Source: Spirometra erinaceieuropaei
Lineage: Eukaryota > Platyhelminthes > Cestoda > Diphyllobothriidea > Diphyllobothriidae
Direction of reading: 5' to 3'
Length of the DNA: 64,000 nucleotides
NCBI GenBank assembly: GCA_902702965.1
Contig: CACRXP010000893.1
Location: forward strand, 79,911 to 143,910
The position numbers were made by a program, and so were the translations under genes. Positions 12,000 to 23,398 of this stretch are shown here, in pieces; position 1 is the stretch's first letter, and each line of letters opens with the position of its first letter. A model generated the notes under the pieces. The model searched no databases and had not been told where the DNA came from. It was given only the letters and a program-made list of their open reading frames with translations.

Positions 12000-12480
12000 G
12001 ATAATAATAGAATAGGTTTATTATAGCGCCCCTTGGGCATTGTCAGTCTCCTTTGAATACACAAAAAATACCTAAAACAAACACATCCATTTCGAATGCA
12101 ACTTGACTTCATTTGTTTTGGGTGTCTGCTTAGCCAATAGACCGCGAATTGAGAAATTGTTTTAAGTTAAAAAACCCGAGTTTCAAAAAAAATAATCACA
12201 AAATGTTTTAAGAAAGAACGATATATACAATATAGAAATTGAAGTGTGCAGTTTGGTAGTATCTAGGGGCATGAATAATATGGTCTTCATGGAAATTGAA
12301 GAACTTTGATATCGGCCTGACCTGCAAATTGTTTTAAACTTTGGTAAAGCATTTTTCAGTTAGGTAAATTTTCGTGTGTACTAGTTGGTGTTTGTCAGTC
12401 TATCTGGCCAGTGAAGGAGCCCGAATGTCAGTACGAGAGACGGCCCAGGGAAGAAAGGCTTTGGTAACTTCTATGTACTT
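12000..12480 (-). mobile_element. Family D 3' UTR, minus strand
   Basis: On the minus strand this matches 34,425-34,790 through most of its length and ends at 12,003-12,056 with the family D terminus (complement of CCCAAGGGGCGCTATAATAA followed by CCTATTCTATT). No coding sequence is recognisable. Further D ends lie at 21,757-21,935 and 27,210-27,470. Confidence 0.7.
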
Positions 12481-12845
12481 GAACGACTATGTACGATAGG
12501 AGACTTAAAGGGGAAACCTTATTACAAAACTAAACTTGTGGAAGGAGAGATTGTCCAGTGGGATTGGCGGAGGCACGGGGATCCAACGAAGACAGCGACA
12601 GAGGTTCCACGTCCGAAGGTTGGCGGCCTGCCAGGGGGTTGTTGGAGGATAATCCTCGCCCGTATTTATAGATTCTCCAGTGTGGATGTCGACAAGGTTG
12701 GGTCCGCACTTGTTGATTGGTTGAGGGTAGGTCGGGAGTGGAAAGTTAAACAAACTTATGCCCGGGCCATCTTGCTTAATTTAGCGTTATAATAATTTAT
12801 TATATGCATACATTTCGTGAGAGGCCAAATTGCGACTAAGTGCCT
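12480..12845. other. Unassigned stretch
   Basis: This stretch contains two overlapping open frames of 80-odd codons on opposite strands. Neither has a recognisable motif, a splice context or a partner elsewhere in the window. It sits between a D 3' UTR and the 3' tail of family C copy 2. It could be upstream sequence of the D element, but nothing shows this. Confidence 0.3.
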
Positions 12846-12850
12846 GGCGG

Positions 12851-12892
<42 letters not shown>

Positions 12893-12893
12893 T
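12851..12893. repeat. (AAT)n microsatellite, 3' tail of family C copy 2
   Basis: About 14 uninterrupted AAT units. On the minus strand the repeat follows the family C 3' UTR directly, and the shorter ATTATT of copy 1 is at the same place. It is therefore the element's simple-sequence 3' tail. Confidence 0.85.
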
Positions 12894-14474
12894 ATTTAAT
12901 GACGGTTTACAGGCACTGTCAAGGGAAGCGATTAAACAAATATATGACAAGCAGTGACAACACTCCTAAAGTAAAGAAAAAAATATAGATAATGGTGGTT
13001 TTTATGGTTTGGAGGGTTCAGGTGACAAAACAGATGGTGGTAGATTTTCGACTGTCAAGAAGGATGGGGATGTGGTTGAACGTTATCATTGATTATCAGA
13101 CGTCATTTCCTTTCATAAACATTGGGATAGTCAAAGTATGGACGTTGGGAAACAGCTGGTGTGACCTGCCATGGTATTCAGAGACCACAAACGCCATCGC
13201 TACGGTAGAATCGATCAGTGGATTCAGCACCTAAAATGTATGGAAGCTTTTCTGAGTGCAAAAATCGAGTAAGAGTTCAGTTAAATAAAGAACAATTTTG
13301 CAGATTTTGCACACTCATGGGTAGTTTATTCCAAATAGCATTTTCATTTACAGAAAAGAACCGACGATATTTGACAGTACGTACAAGAGGAAGAAATAAA
13401 AAGGCTTCACGCTGCCTGTTACGTCGTGGGTGGACATGATGTCTTAAAGAGGTGAGCGGGCTAAATGTTTGATTATATGATAGTTTAAATAGCAAAAATA
13501 ATCTCTTTTGTAATCTACGAAACCATAAAGGATCAAGGCCCGTAAGCCGGCAACGTTCTCGGAAAGACAAATATCGGTGTTCCGGGGTTAAAATTCTCAT
13601 GGTAAAAAAGTGTTGGACGGATTCTATTTTCTTCTGCTCAGTAGAACGAATGGGGCTAAATAAAAACGAACCGTATACAAGATCAGGCCAAGCATACGTG
13701 TTTTAGAGGCGCATTCTAATTTCCCCAGTTTTAAAGTTTCGGAGGATAAACCCGGTCGTTCTACGTGCTTTGAACACAATCAAGGCACAGTGCTTCAAGA
13801 GATTGAGACTCTTGGAGTATGATACGCCCAGATCCTTTATAACCCTGGGCACATTTATGGAGTGACCTTCAATACTTACTTGAGGTTGGCGGTCGTCGCC
13901 AACCACCATGACTGAGCACTTATGCCAAGAAGGAGAAAGGCGTCATGTGCGGCACCACTGGGCAAAAGCATGTAGATGGCTCTTAAAGGGCTCGAGCACG
14001 ATGCCATAATCCGCCGGCTTATATCGATATGCAACTTAAAGATTATCGGCATACATGAAAGGCTTACCATTCAGAAATAAATCGGGTACATCGTTAACTA
14101 ATGGGCGAAATAGAAGTTGACCGCGTACACTATCCTGATTGACTCCACTCCTCAAGCCTGTGTGGTTGGAGATAGTATTGGAAATCTTAACCCGTTGTGT
14201 GCGAGTGCCCAGGTAAGAGGATATAAAATTCAAATTTTGCCACCTCTTCCGAAAGTGGACGATTTCAAGAGAAGTAGAGCATGGTCAACACGGTGTAGAG
14301 CCCTAGTGAAATCGAAATATACTCTGTAAAGTGTAAAACCATTTTCCCTTGATTGGAGACAATAGTCAAAGAAAGAGAGTTAACAGGTGTCTCAAGATCG
14401 AGCTTTGAGGAATCCATGCTGAGCCGCACACAGTAGGTTGTTCTCTGTTAACTGACACATCATCTTGTTTTTGA

Positions 14475-15194
14475 TCATATCTCTAAGATCTTTGAAAATG
14501 CGGGGAGGGTGCTTATTGGCCGAAAGTCATCAAATGACGTGGATTTGCCTTGCTTAGGAATGGGCAAAATGTGTGATTCCTTCCACAAGGTAGGATGGGT
14601 TTCACTTTCAAGAGTGAGATTAAATATCTTGCATAAGAGGGATGGGAAAATCGTATTTGCATCGGCTTTTAAAATGCTTACTGGGACACCATCAGGTTCT
14701 GGACAATAAGATTGACGAAAGCGCCGAATTGCAACAGTCACATCCCACACTGTGAAAGGTATAGTTTCTAGGACTGCCCCAGTCAGTGCCTGGATGATCG
14801 GAAGCGGATTGGTCGAGTCTTCAACAAACGTTTTGGACAGGAAATTATTGAAGCTATCAGCGGTTAACTGGGCACCAACTATGGGATTTCCGAGAGCGTC
14901 TCAGAGGATGGGATGCTGCGTCTTTCGGTGAGTTCGTATTTTTCTAGAGAAAACTTTCGAGACACCTAAGGAATGGTATTCGGTAAACTGGATCTCCTGG
15001 GCTAGGTGTTTTTCTTCAGAAAATCTATTTGCTCGATCAAAAATATCACAAATCAAGGACAGAACAGAAACATCGTTCTGAAGATGGAAACGACGATAAA
15101 GCCTGCGCAATCTGCGACGAAAGGGTAAGGGTAGGAAATCCTCATCCCTTATATTAATATTTTTCTCTCGGGGGACAAGTCGAGAAATATGCAA
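14475..15194 (-). pseudogene. RT N-terminus of family C copy 2
   Basis: Two open pieces (14,901-15,194 and 14,475-14,750) encode the linker (R-R-L-R-R-L-Y-R-R-F-H) and the RT block with E-P-D-G-V-P. They align with 4,166-4,885. The intervening TGA after H-P-I-L and the terminal stop after K-I-L-E-I are both shared with copy 1. Confidence 0.75.
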
Positions 15195-15229
15195 ATCATA
15201 AATTTCCTACAGTCTTGCAGTGCAAACAT

Positions 15230-16120
15230 TTACATCTGACCGTTGTAAGAAATCATTCCAATCGAACGAATTAAGGTGTGTTTATTATTCGGTTGATCTA
15301 GTTGATCGGAAATCTCCCTTAAAAACTTATACTTTGGGGAAGTCGTTTTGTCAGCCTCGAATTCCAACAGTGAAACAACTATGTCATGATCTGAGCCCCC
15401 CAGCGGGCCTAGGGATGACACTGACCATGGCAAGCAGCCTCTACACAAAATTAGGTCAATTATGATTGAGCGTCGGGTGGGAAAATCGACAACTTGATTC
15501 CACATCCCAAAATCCAGAGCCTCAAGTAAGTCATCGAACCTTCTGTGTCGTATGGGTGGAGACCAGCGTACTTTGGGGAGATAAAAGCCACGCGCAACCA
15601 ATTGGTACTTAAAGGTTAAGTTGGCTGCAACATGAAATATCGGTGACAGTAAACGATTAAAATTGTCGCTGGCGTTGTGAGGGCGATAGACGCAACCTAC
15701 GAGTAAAAAGAACTGATTTTTAGGACAAACTGGAGCCAGCAGCTGCCTTCTACTGCTGAAAAAACGCGGGAGGTCCAACGGCAAAAATGCAAGCGTTTGC
15801 TTAACGTAGACGCAGCTGCCCCCACCACGGCTATCTTGGTGATCATTTCGAATGCAATTGTAGCCTAGAAAAGAGAGTTCGAAGTCAGCTACTGAGGCTG
15901 ATGCCCACGTCTCAGTTACCAAAACAATATCTGGACAATGGGCGAACACCAGAGTCTGAAGCAAAAGCATCTTACTAAGCAAGGATCCGGCATTTAACAC
16001 AAAACGTTTGAAGGGAAAGGCTGTTAGTTTCTGAGGGAGGTAGGCTACATCGGCGCGCTTTCTAGAAATTTCACCAAGATAACGACAGCACGTGGTCGTG
16101 CCTTCTAGAGCTTCCTTCAC
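15230..16120 (-). pseudogene. APE-type endonuclease domain of family C copy 2
   Basis: A 296-codon open frame with the apurinic-endonuclease layout of non-LTR ORF2: L-N-A-G-S-L-L-S-K (residues 42-50), V-T-E-T-W (68-72), R-G-G-G-S-C-V-Y-V (98-106) and G-S-D-H (242-245). The G-D-F-N catalytic block is degraded to R-G-F-Y near residue 177-180, so nuclease activity is probably lost. The RT follows downstream in other frames. This is the only family C endonuclease in the window. Confidence 0.8.
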
Positions 16121-16140
16121 GAGCTCTAACGGGGCAGTCG

Positions 16141-16570
16141 CAAATTTCCCTTGTTTTTTTCAGAATGCTTGCCAGAATTGTCTGATCTAATAACTGGAAA
16201 GGATAAATATATATCAGGAAAAAGAAACAATCAATGGTAATTAACAATCAAAACTGTCAAAATAATACTGAATCATGTATCATATTGATTCTTGTGAATG
16301 TGACATTATAGGGGTAGTGATCGTCTGTATACTATTATATAATACAGCTGTATATATGTTTAATATGACTTTAATATAGACTTACGTAAAAGTAATATAT
16401 AGGGTTCTTATCGAAAGGGATGTTATTATTAGCTCCTTAAGGGATATTTAGAGTCAGGTTTCATAGCCGTCAGAAAAGATAAACGGACGAAAGAAAGAAT
16501 AGCACCATCAGTCCTATGATAATCATTAATGCTATCTTTCAAAAATTCAATTGTTTTTGGTTAAATTTTC
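16141..16570 (-). mobile_element. Putative 5' UTR of family C copy 2
   Basis: AT-rich, non-coding. On the minus strand it is homologous to 33,950-34,425 on the plus strand, including a segment around AGATAGCAT and a TATATATTCATCTTTTCCAG-like segment just before the coding region. Its location directly upstream of the endonuclease frame suggests the family C 5' region. Confidence 0.6.
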
Positions 16571-16679
16571 TTTGAGAATGACGAACAAGCGCAGCTAATT
16601 TTAAGCAGCAAATCTGCGCTTTAATATGCCCATAAATCAGTATTTGTTTCGGCGAGACTTTTACCTGCGGAGCAGAAAA

Positions 16680-18060
16680 AATGGAAGGGGCTCAATTTGG
16701 AAGTCCTTAGGCGGTCGAGTCTAGGCGAGACAAATCTCAGAATACTGGACGGGAAAATTATACGCGTCCAAAGGACATTTCTCTGGAGAAAGCCCATAAC
16801 CCTAACAGCTTAGGAGTGATGGAAAGCAGTTCATCCCGATTAGCTCCCACCGGCTATTGCATTCAATCCCAGGAAATGGATAAGCGCCTGTATGCCTGAC
16901 TTGCGTGTGCCAAATTGAGAATTTTGTATACCAATGCTCAAAGTCTCCTTTCGAAAACCGACGAACTCAAACCGACAGTAACAGAACGAATCCTTAACGT
17001 CATCGCCATAACGGAAACTTGGCTTAATGGCGAAATCGTGGATGATGAGAATTATATACCGGGTCATCAGCTCTTTCGTAGAGACCGTCAAAATAGACAG
17101 GGCGGTGGGGTATTTGTATATGTAAGGGCAGGAATTTCGGCAGTTGAAAAATATCACACCCCCTCCCTAAATATGAATACGTCTGGATAAAGATAAAGAA
17201 GAGCAATGCACAAAATCTAGAATTCCTGGCGATTTACAGATGACCAGAACTTCTGAGTGCAGTGGATGAGTTGCACCCTGGCTTAGACAAGGACGTTTCC
17301 ATCCACCAAGAGGTACTTATTGCTGCGGATTTCAACGCACATTTAATAGAGTGTGAAACAATGGCAGTTAACGGTGTGCCAAATTCTTTCAGCACTTAGC
17401 TACTCGATCTCACACCCGACCTCCCTCTGGCGCAACATGTGAATGTACCAACAAGATTTCGAGAGAAAAAGAGAGCAAATTGTCTAGACCTAGTTTTTAC
17501 TAAAGACTTCTTTAATGTCGTCGAAGTGTATTTCAATGCACCTCTTGGGAATAAGGACCATATAACGCTACTATGGGATTACTGGCTGTTCTCTCAACGT
17601 CAGAAAATAACATTTGGCCAACCTAATATATGGAATGCAGTTTTTAATACGATGAGGAACGAATTGCTGTCCGTGAATTGGGACCAATTTCTCAGTGGAG
17701 ATCCGGCAGAAGACTGGAGATCTTTAAAGACAATTTCACTCGATCTGATTCGACGCTGATTCATTTGAATTAGGACCATTTACAAAGAAGAGAACCGCAG
17801 GACGACTGGAGACGGTTTCATTCGATCTGAATCGCCGCTGTTGTCCAACTTAAGTACAAAAAACAACTAGTCGATCTGCTTAGTTAACTAGGGATATAAA
17901 TAGACAGCTAGGGTGGAAAAGCAAAAGATGGAAGATATTCAGGGAAACTGCGTCACCAGCGCATTCCGAAGAATTTCGTCGTCAAAGAAATGCCGACAAA
18001 AATGTATCCGTCAGGCTCGGAAAGAGTATGAATCAATTCAATTCAAAAAGTAGTCGAATT
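16680..18060 (+). mobile_element. Family B endonuclease fragment
   Basis: A plus-strand APE-type endonuclease relic. The 91-codon piece at 16,915-17,190 has T-N-A-Q-S-L-L-S-K, I-T-E-T-W-L and G-G-G-V-F-V-Y-V. The 106-codon piece at 17,439-17,759 has C-L-D-L-V-F-T and a K-D-H-I-T-L block where S-D-H is normal. The middle is frameshifted. After 17,760 only traces of the EN-RT linker remain. The downstream RT is absent. Confidence 0.75.
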
Positions 18061-18540
18061 CCCTACTAATTTGACTATGCCGTGATCTGCAGATGCCGCA
18101 GATGCTGTTGTAGAGGACTTATTCAGACTGACAGTAGGTCTCATTATCTTGGTGTTGTTTTTAGCCGATTTTAATTTATTAAGTCTTCGCTGCAGGGGTG
18201 TGAGGTATGGCGAAACGGAGCAGCGCCATTTACGGCCGAATTATCTTGTTATCTCCCTAATTGACAAGATAAAACCGACTTCTATCATGGAGAATAGGGT
18301 AATTAGTATCGGTGCATTACGGCTAAGCGAGCGAAGTCGCTTAGCTTGTGCGACACTGAAACTCAATCCACAACTTTGTAGGAATAAATGCGCTCCCTCC
18401 ATAGCAGATATGTGGCTCAGAATCTTCCGCAGTACGAAAATATGCCTGCGTTTACTTCTTTCCTCAGTTTCTGAACTGATTACCCCTTTCGAGGTCAGTG
18501 TCTCTGATCTGGGTCATCCCTTTTAACAAACCTGGCATCT
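18060..18540. other. Unassigned stretch with one 125-codon open frame
   Basis: The frame at 18,149-18,526 (+) has no recognised motif. It includes a perfect hairpin with a 9-bp stem, GCTAAGCGA over TCGCTTAGC, near 18,321-18,345. It lies between a family B fragment and a minus-strand family A ORF1 fragment. I do not claim a gene here. Confidence 0.25.
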
Positions 18541-19066
18541 AATAATATAATATGTATAATGCTTAGAACAACAAGACGACTATCGATGGCATTTAGAAAT
18601 TAATGTTGCTTGGAGAATAGGTACCATTTATTTTGGAGTTATTGAAGTAGGAGTCAGTTAGAAAAGGCTCGGCGCGAGAACTAAATGACGTAGGAATACA
18701 GTTTCAGAGCACTGGAATGCAAGGGGTCTTAGAGCAGGGCTAGGCTTGTTGGTAGTTAAATTGTAGAGGAGGGGGAGGAAGAGGAAGTGGAGGGAAACTA
18801 GTGGGAATTTAGAGGCTAGTGAGAAACGGTAGGCAGCTATGAGAACAAATGGGTGGGAAACCACAACAAGATTAATAATTAAACGAGTTAGATTGACTTA
18901 CATGTTAGTAGTTGACCCTAGGTGGTTGCAAGCGTGAACTAGTATTGGCGATAAATGCCTACGGCAGTTCATTTATGAATTTTTTGCTGTATATATAGTA
19001 GGGCTTTAATAAGTAACCAAAACGAAGGACAGAGAATTATTACGGAGTATAATTGGAGCTGAGGTG
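18540..19066 (-). mobile_element. Family A ORF1 fragment, left of a family B insertion
   Basis: Minus-strand similarity to the ORF1 C-terminus and the ORF1/ORF2 junction of the nearly full-length A copy: 18,600-18,864 corresponds to 25,370-25,627, and 18,900-19,060 to 25,650-25,820. The frame at 18,658-18,864 preserves an N-x-x-T-T-N-K-x-x-x-x-L-x-P-L-A-F-Q-C run. Homology resumes at 21,601 after family B copy 2. Confidence 0.7.
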
Positions 19067-19300
19067 TTTGCAGAATGTTACCAGAATGTTACCTTTGGAA
19101 CACGGGGCAGGGAAGGGCAGCAGTCGAACTGCCTTGATCTTATTTTTACCCGAGAGGAGGAAAATGTGTTAGACCTGCAGGACCGACAGCCATTAAGCTT
19201 AAGCGACCACATCACGCTCTACTTCGAGTACTCACTGTTTTCCAAACCCGTCTAACCCGAGAGGTGGGAGAGAAACATTTGGAAAGGGAACTATCCTCTC

Positions 19301-19948
19301 ATGAGGAGGGAAGCGGCAGCTATATCATGGGAGACTGAACTGCATGGTCGAGCAAACGATAACTGGAATTCTTTCAGTTCCTTACTGAAAGAGATTGTTT
19401 ATTCCAATTGTCCTCTCATAAGAAAGACAATCACAAACCGCCCAAAATGGATAAACCCAGACTTGAAGGCCTCTTTCAGAAAAAGGAATCGTCTGTGGAG
19501 GCGTCACAGACTAACGGGCTCCGACGACCACTTACAGGACTATAAGCGGCAACGAAACGTCTGTAAGAGTGAGGCCTCAACGCTGCGAAAGTAGTTTGAA
19601 CTAAACATCCTCCGAAATTCGTTGGAGCGTCCGAAAATTCTATATGGTTATGAACGAAGTACTAAAAGGACTCAGGAGCTGATCCCTGCCCTCAGGTCTG
19701 CAGATGGAAAGGTGGAGATTGATGACCAGGTTAATGCGTCCCTCCTTTCCGACTTCTTTCAGTCCGTCTTCACCCGAGAACCTAGTGCTGTATTTGCCCA
19801 TCCATCCATTCGCCAAACAACCTCTCCTCCCAGTACCCTTCCCCATCCTATCCCCTCCCTACCCTCCTTAGCCGAGGAACCACTCTTTTCATCTACCACT
19901 GTTAGAGTCCTGCCAAATCGCCGGGCCCAGATAGAATTCCCGCCCTAG
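19301..19948 (+). pseudogene. EN-RT linker of family B copy 2
   Basis: Two open frames (19,301-19,594 and 19,622-19,948). The first has the conserved basic linker R-P-K-W-I-N-P-D-L-K followed by R-K-R-N-R-L-W-R-R. The second has D-G-K-V-E-I-D and F-F-Q-S-V-F-T-R-E. They lead to S-x-P-x-G-P-D-x-I-P-A about 19,925 after a frameshift. They match 2,760-3,110 of copy 1. Confidence 0.7.
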
Positions 19949-20133
19949 CACTTCGAGAACTTGCTAATGAACTGTGCAAACCCTTATCCGCAATATTTCA
20001 AAAGTCATTTAAAGACGGCGAGCTCCCGGAAGAGTGGAAGTGCGCACTCATTAGTCCGATCCATAAAGGAGGCTCAAGACTTGACTGCGGAAATTATCGG
20101 CCCGTCAGTCTTACTTGCATCGCGTGTAAAATA

Positions 20134-20553
20134 ATGGAACGCATTATCAAAAGACACTTGATGAAATACCTGGAACAGAACAAAATATTGTGCGATGCCC
20201 AGCACGGCTTTCGTCCAGGGCGCGCCTGCCTAAGGAGTGTTCTTTACTCGCACGAGAAATGGACACGAGCTACCGACAAGTGTTTTCCACTAGATGTCAT
20301 ATTTTTTGACTTCAAGAAGGCCTTTGACAGTGACCCACACAGGCTTCTTTTACAAAAGATCTGGGATGTAGGGATTCAAGGGAGAATGTTTTTGTGGATC
20401 AGGAGTTTTCTGTCCTCCAGACTACAAAGAGTTGTCGTTAGTAATTCTACCTCAGAATGGGTAAAGGTGGAAAGTGGTGTCCCACAGGGTTCTGTCTTAG
20501 GCCCAGTACTCTTCCTGATTTGTGTTAATGACTGCATCAGCAAAGTGAATTGA
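20134..20553 (+). pseudogene. RT palm of family B copy 2
   Basis: A 139-codon frame with Q-H-G-F-R-P-G-R-A-C, the catalytic F-F-D-F-K-K-A-F-D and G-V-P-Q-G-S-V-L-G-P-V-L-F. A TGA ends it just before the M-F-A-D-D-K box, which lies in the same region at about 20,562 with an A insertion in a run of A directly after. It is otherwise close to intact. Confidence 0.8.
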
Positions 20554-20661
20554 GAGGCTCTCATGTTCGCGGATGACAAAAAAAATATGGAGTGAAGTCA
20601 AGTTCGATGATGATGAAGAGAAGTTCCAGTCGAACTGTGTTCTTGGTCGAAGAGATGGCTT

Positions 20662-21408
20662 TTGAAGGTTAACGTGTCCAAATGCGTGGTCTTGCACCTG
20701 AACACCGGTCGCAATGCCTTTTCCAAACACCAGTACTATATTGACGGAACGAGGTTAGAAACTGCGGAAAGACACAGAGATCTGGGTGTATGGACGACCA
20801 CAAATCTATCGCCATCAGAACACTGCAGAAAGATGGTCCAGAATGCAACTTGTACTCTTCACTGGATCATTCGCGCATTTAAAATATTTCCTCCCGAACT
20901 CTTCGAAAGACTCTTTGGTGTCTTTGTAAGACCTCATCTAGAGTATGGAATGCCAGCAGACTCACCATGGATGAGGATGGATATGAACTTGCTCGAATAG
21001 GTGCAACGCAGCGCGACAAAGATGGTCGACGGTCTGAAGTATTTGTCTTATCAGGAGGGGCTGAATTTGCTTGGCCTATTCCCTCTCTCTTATAGACAAA
21101 TAAACTGCAGGCTACTCTGGACCTTCCGGATTGTTCGCGGCCAGGTTTGCTCATTAAGAGCAGAGGACTTCTTTGAGTTCGCCCGTTTAAACCAACTACG
21201 CGGCCATACATACAAAGTCGGGAATGAGCGCACGTGTTTAGACCGACGAAAATTTTCATTTAGCCAGCGGATTGTCAGGCCGTGGAACTCGCTTCCAAGC
21301 GACATGGTGACGGCTGACACAGTTTGTGTGTTTAAAAGAAAACTTGCTCGTCTTGTTTTCGACAGAAATCGGTTTGTACAGCATGACTATGCACAGCCAC
21401 TTTTGTAA
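20662..21408 (+). pseudogene. RT thumb and C-terminus of family B copy 2
   Basis: Two frames in the same phase (20,662-21,000 and 21,001-21,408) separated by one TAG at 20,998-21,000. The first has V-L-H-L-N-T-G, R-D-L-G-V-W and F-V-R-P-H-L-E-Y-G. The second has V-Q-R-S-A-T-K-M-V, the N-Q-L-R-G-H-T-Y block and R-P-W-N-S-L-P. It ends in a natural-looking TAA at 21,406. Confidence 0.8.
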
Positions 21409-21600
21409 AATCTGTCATATACAATCTTCCGCACTAATTTACAGAGACCCCACGCACTACCTTATGATGACGATTGAACTGTGACCCAATCACACTTTAA
21501 ATGACTGCAGTTTAATTTTATTTTTGCGTATGAATCTGCGAAAGCACTGTACATAAATAGGGTCATCAAGGGCTCTGCCTGTAACCCTTCAATATACATA

Positions 21601-21756
21601 TACATACATATATATACAAACGAGCTGGGCTGTGAAAAATTGGAAGATCTGAGAGAAGGCGGCGTAGTCTTAAACAGAATTGCACTACCTTGCTTTTTGC
21701 GTAGAGTACAATACTGTTATGGAGTCGCACTGATCGGAAGCAATGCCAAAGATGAC
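21601..21756 (-). mobile_element. Family A ORF1 fragment, right of the family B insertion
   Basis: Minus-strand similarity to 25,830-25,900 and 27,055-27,200 (around AGATCT.AGAGAAGGCG and AATAGAATTGCACTA). It continues the piece ending at 19,066. Confidence 0.65.
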
Positions 21757-21924
21757 GAAACTGCACACTTCCATCTTTATTGTGCATGCATGGTTTTTTA
21801 AAAACTTCTGCCTTGAAAATCAGGTTGTTAACTAAAAACAAACTCTAACATCGCGCTTTTTTGGCTAAACAGACACGGAAAACAGATGAATTCAAATTGC
21901 AGTCGAACTGAATAAGTTTTAAGA
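21757..21924 (+). mobile_element. Family D 3' UTR fragment
   Basis: Plus-strand D sequence (GAAACTGCACACTTCC, TTGAAAATCAGGTTGTTAAC, GGCTAAACAGACACGGAAAA), matching 27,205-27,380 and more distantly 34,540-34,700. It is truncated at the right by the 3' end of the next A element. The junction with the A ORF1 piece is the same as at about 27,205. Confidence 0.65.
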
Positions 21925-22439
21925 TAGATAAATAGACCATTTTATGAAAGACACGTCGAGGTCCCATCAAATCAATTTAAAATATATTTACATGGGAGTT
22001 TTAGACGAGGTAGGCAGAATCTTTACAAAATGCAATCCATAGTTTGTCAGCATTGAGGGGTAAGTATGCGGGTCTGACAGGACTGGCCTGCATGTGGTAT
22101 TGTATACGGGATTAAGAACTGACATAGTCTGGACTGGACTGATACGCCGAATGCGGCTATTCGCGTCTAAGAGGCCAGACGAGAGGAACCCTAATGCGAT
22201 CGGCCACAGCATGCTTCGAGCTCAGCCGAGCAGCGGGGAAGGGAGGTACGACCAAACTACTTGAAGATGGTGAATACCGGGGGTTCCGCCGTGAGTGTCG
22301 ACAGACCGCATGAGGTCGAAATGCGGGAGGTGAAATCAAAACCGGCGAACATTTGCGATGAGGGAGGAGTGATAGCAGCGGATTTAGAAACCAATTCAAA
22401 ACAGGGGTTCTAATGATATAATTGAGTGTTAACACTTGA

Positions 22440-23398
22440 TCTTCCACTTAATCCCAGGAGGACCCTTCTCGAAGTCAAGAATCTGAGTGTTCGGGAATGA
22501 GACCGTTAACAGTGCCTTTATGCTTTCCGGTGTAAGGTGGTTGCGTAATTTCGACTTGAATATCAGTAACTTAGGCGATAATCTAATTTCAGGCGGAAGA
22601 TTATTTCAAAGGAAGGCATATTTGGAAGCAAAGAAGAGGGAGCACTTAGATGTAGTACAAAGAGGCGGCGGAATCACCATGCAGGAGTTGCGCGTGGCAT
22701 AAGACCGATCTCTCGGAGTGAGAGTGTCAATGGGCGGAAGACTGTAGGTAGAGTTGATGCGAAAAAGGAAGCAAAGGCCAGCTTCGAGTCTTCTAACCCA
22801 CAAAAGCTTCATGTTCGCCCGCTGACATCTCTGAGTATAAGAAATACTGGACGAAGCTTGAGAGAACAGTTTCCGAGTGAAAACCTCTGAACATTTTCGA
22901 TTTTATTACGGTCGCAGGCGTTCATTAAACCGAAGAAAGGACAGCAATATTCAAGGACTGGAAGAACAAACATTTGATAAAGTCTTAGCTTCATTTCCGG
23001 AAGGAAAAAATTCTGCGATATGAATCCACATATCTGCGCGGCTTTGGCAGAGATTCTATCTGCATGAGGTGATAAGGCAAGTTTATTTGTATAACTTAGA
23101 CCTAGGTCCTTCATGGTGGGGCATTCTGAGAGTGGGTTATTCTGAAAAATTATGGGACCAGGAAGTTTGGTAGGACTAAAAGACATGAAAATATACTTGG
23201 ATGATGACAACTCCATCTGCCATGTCGAACCCCATCTGCTTAAGCGCAGTAAATCGGCATTAATTTTTTCAACACAAACATTTGCGGTGTCCTTAGAGTA
23301 TGAGTAGACACACTTGAGGTCATCGGCATGAGTAAAAGTTTGCGAATTTCCGAGTTCAGTGGAAATATCATTGATGTACAGAAGGAAGATTAGCGGAC
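22440..23398 (-). pseudogene. ORF2 C-terminal part (family A copy 4)
   Basis: This contains H-A-D-D-L-K-C-V-Y-S at about 23,300-23,330, then the thumb (22,809-23,216) and C-terminus (22,450-22,812) in shifted frames, with F-L-W-N-N-L-P-P-E-I-R on the minus strand. It is nearly identical to 5,750-6,640. The H for Y change in the catalytic box and the frameshifts indicate inactivity. Confidence 0.75.

Larger units (their letters stand above)
12846..16140 (-). mobile_element. Non-LTR family C copy 2 (EN plus RT), uninterrupted
   Basis: Minus-strand copy in order: endonuclease (16,120-15,230), RT N-terminus (15,194-14,475), palm with M-Y-A-D-N (about 14,050), RT C-terminus (13,909-13,200), 3' UTR and ATT tail. 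It matches the plus-strand copy at 4,166-9,972, so together they form a large interrupted inverted repeat. The likely 5' UTR extends to about 16,570. Frame breaks at K-I-L-E-I-stop and after A-D-N-L are the same as in copy 1. Confidence 0.85.
19067..21600 (+). mobile_element. Non-LTR family B copy 2, inserted in an A/D composite
   Basis: The best-preserved family B copy, 5'-truncated inside the endonuclease (C-L-D-L-I-F-T and L-S-D-H-I-T-L at 19,127-19,225). It continues through linker, RT and C-terminus to a 3' end CTGCCTGTAACCCTTCAATA with a TACATA-like tail at about 21,590. Flanking family A ORF1 sequence is continuous if it is removed (…GTGTTTGCAG at 19,066, ACAAACGAGCTGGG at 21,601). Frames are broken by a few indels. 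Confidence 0.8.

Noticed and set aside
18321..18345. Hairpin with 9-bp stem as a terminator or ncRNA
   Set aside because: A single isolated hairpin in a eukaryotic repeat-rich region, with no conserved partner in the window.
18149..18526. 125-codon open frame as a host gene
   Set aside because: No motif, no signal peptide, no splice context. It lies in repeat-rich sequence and could be chance.
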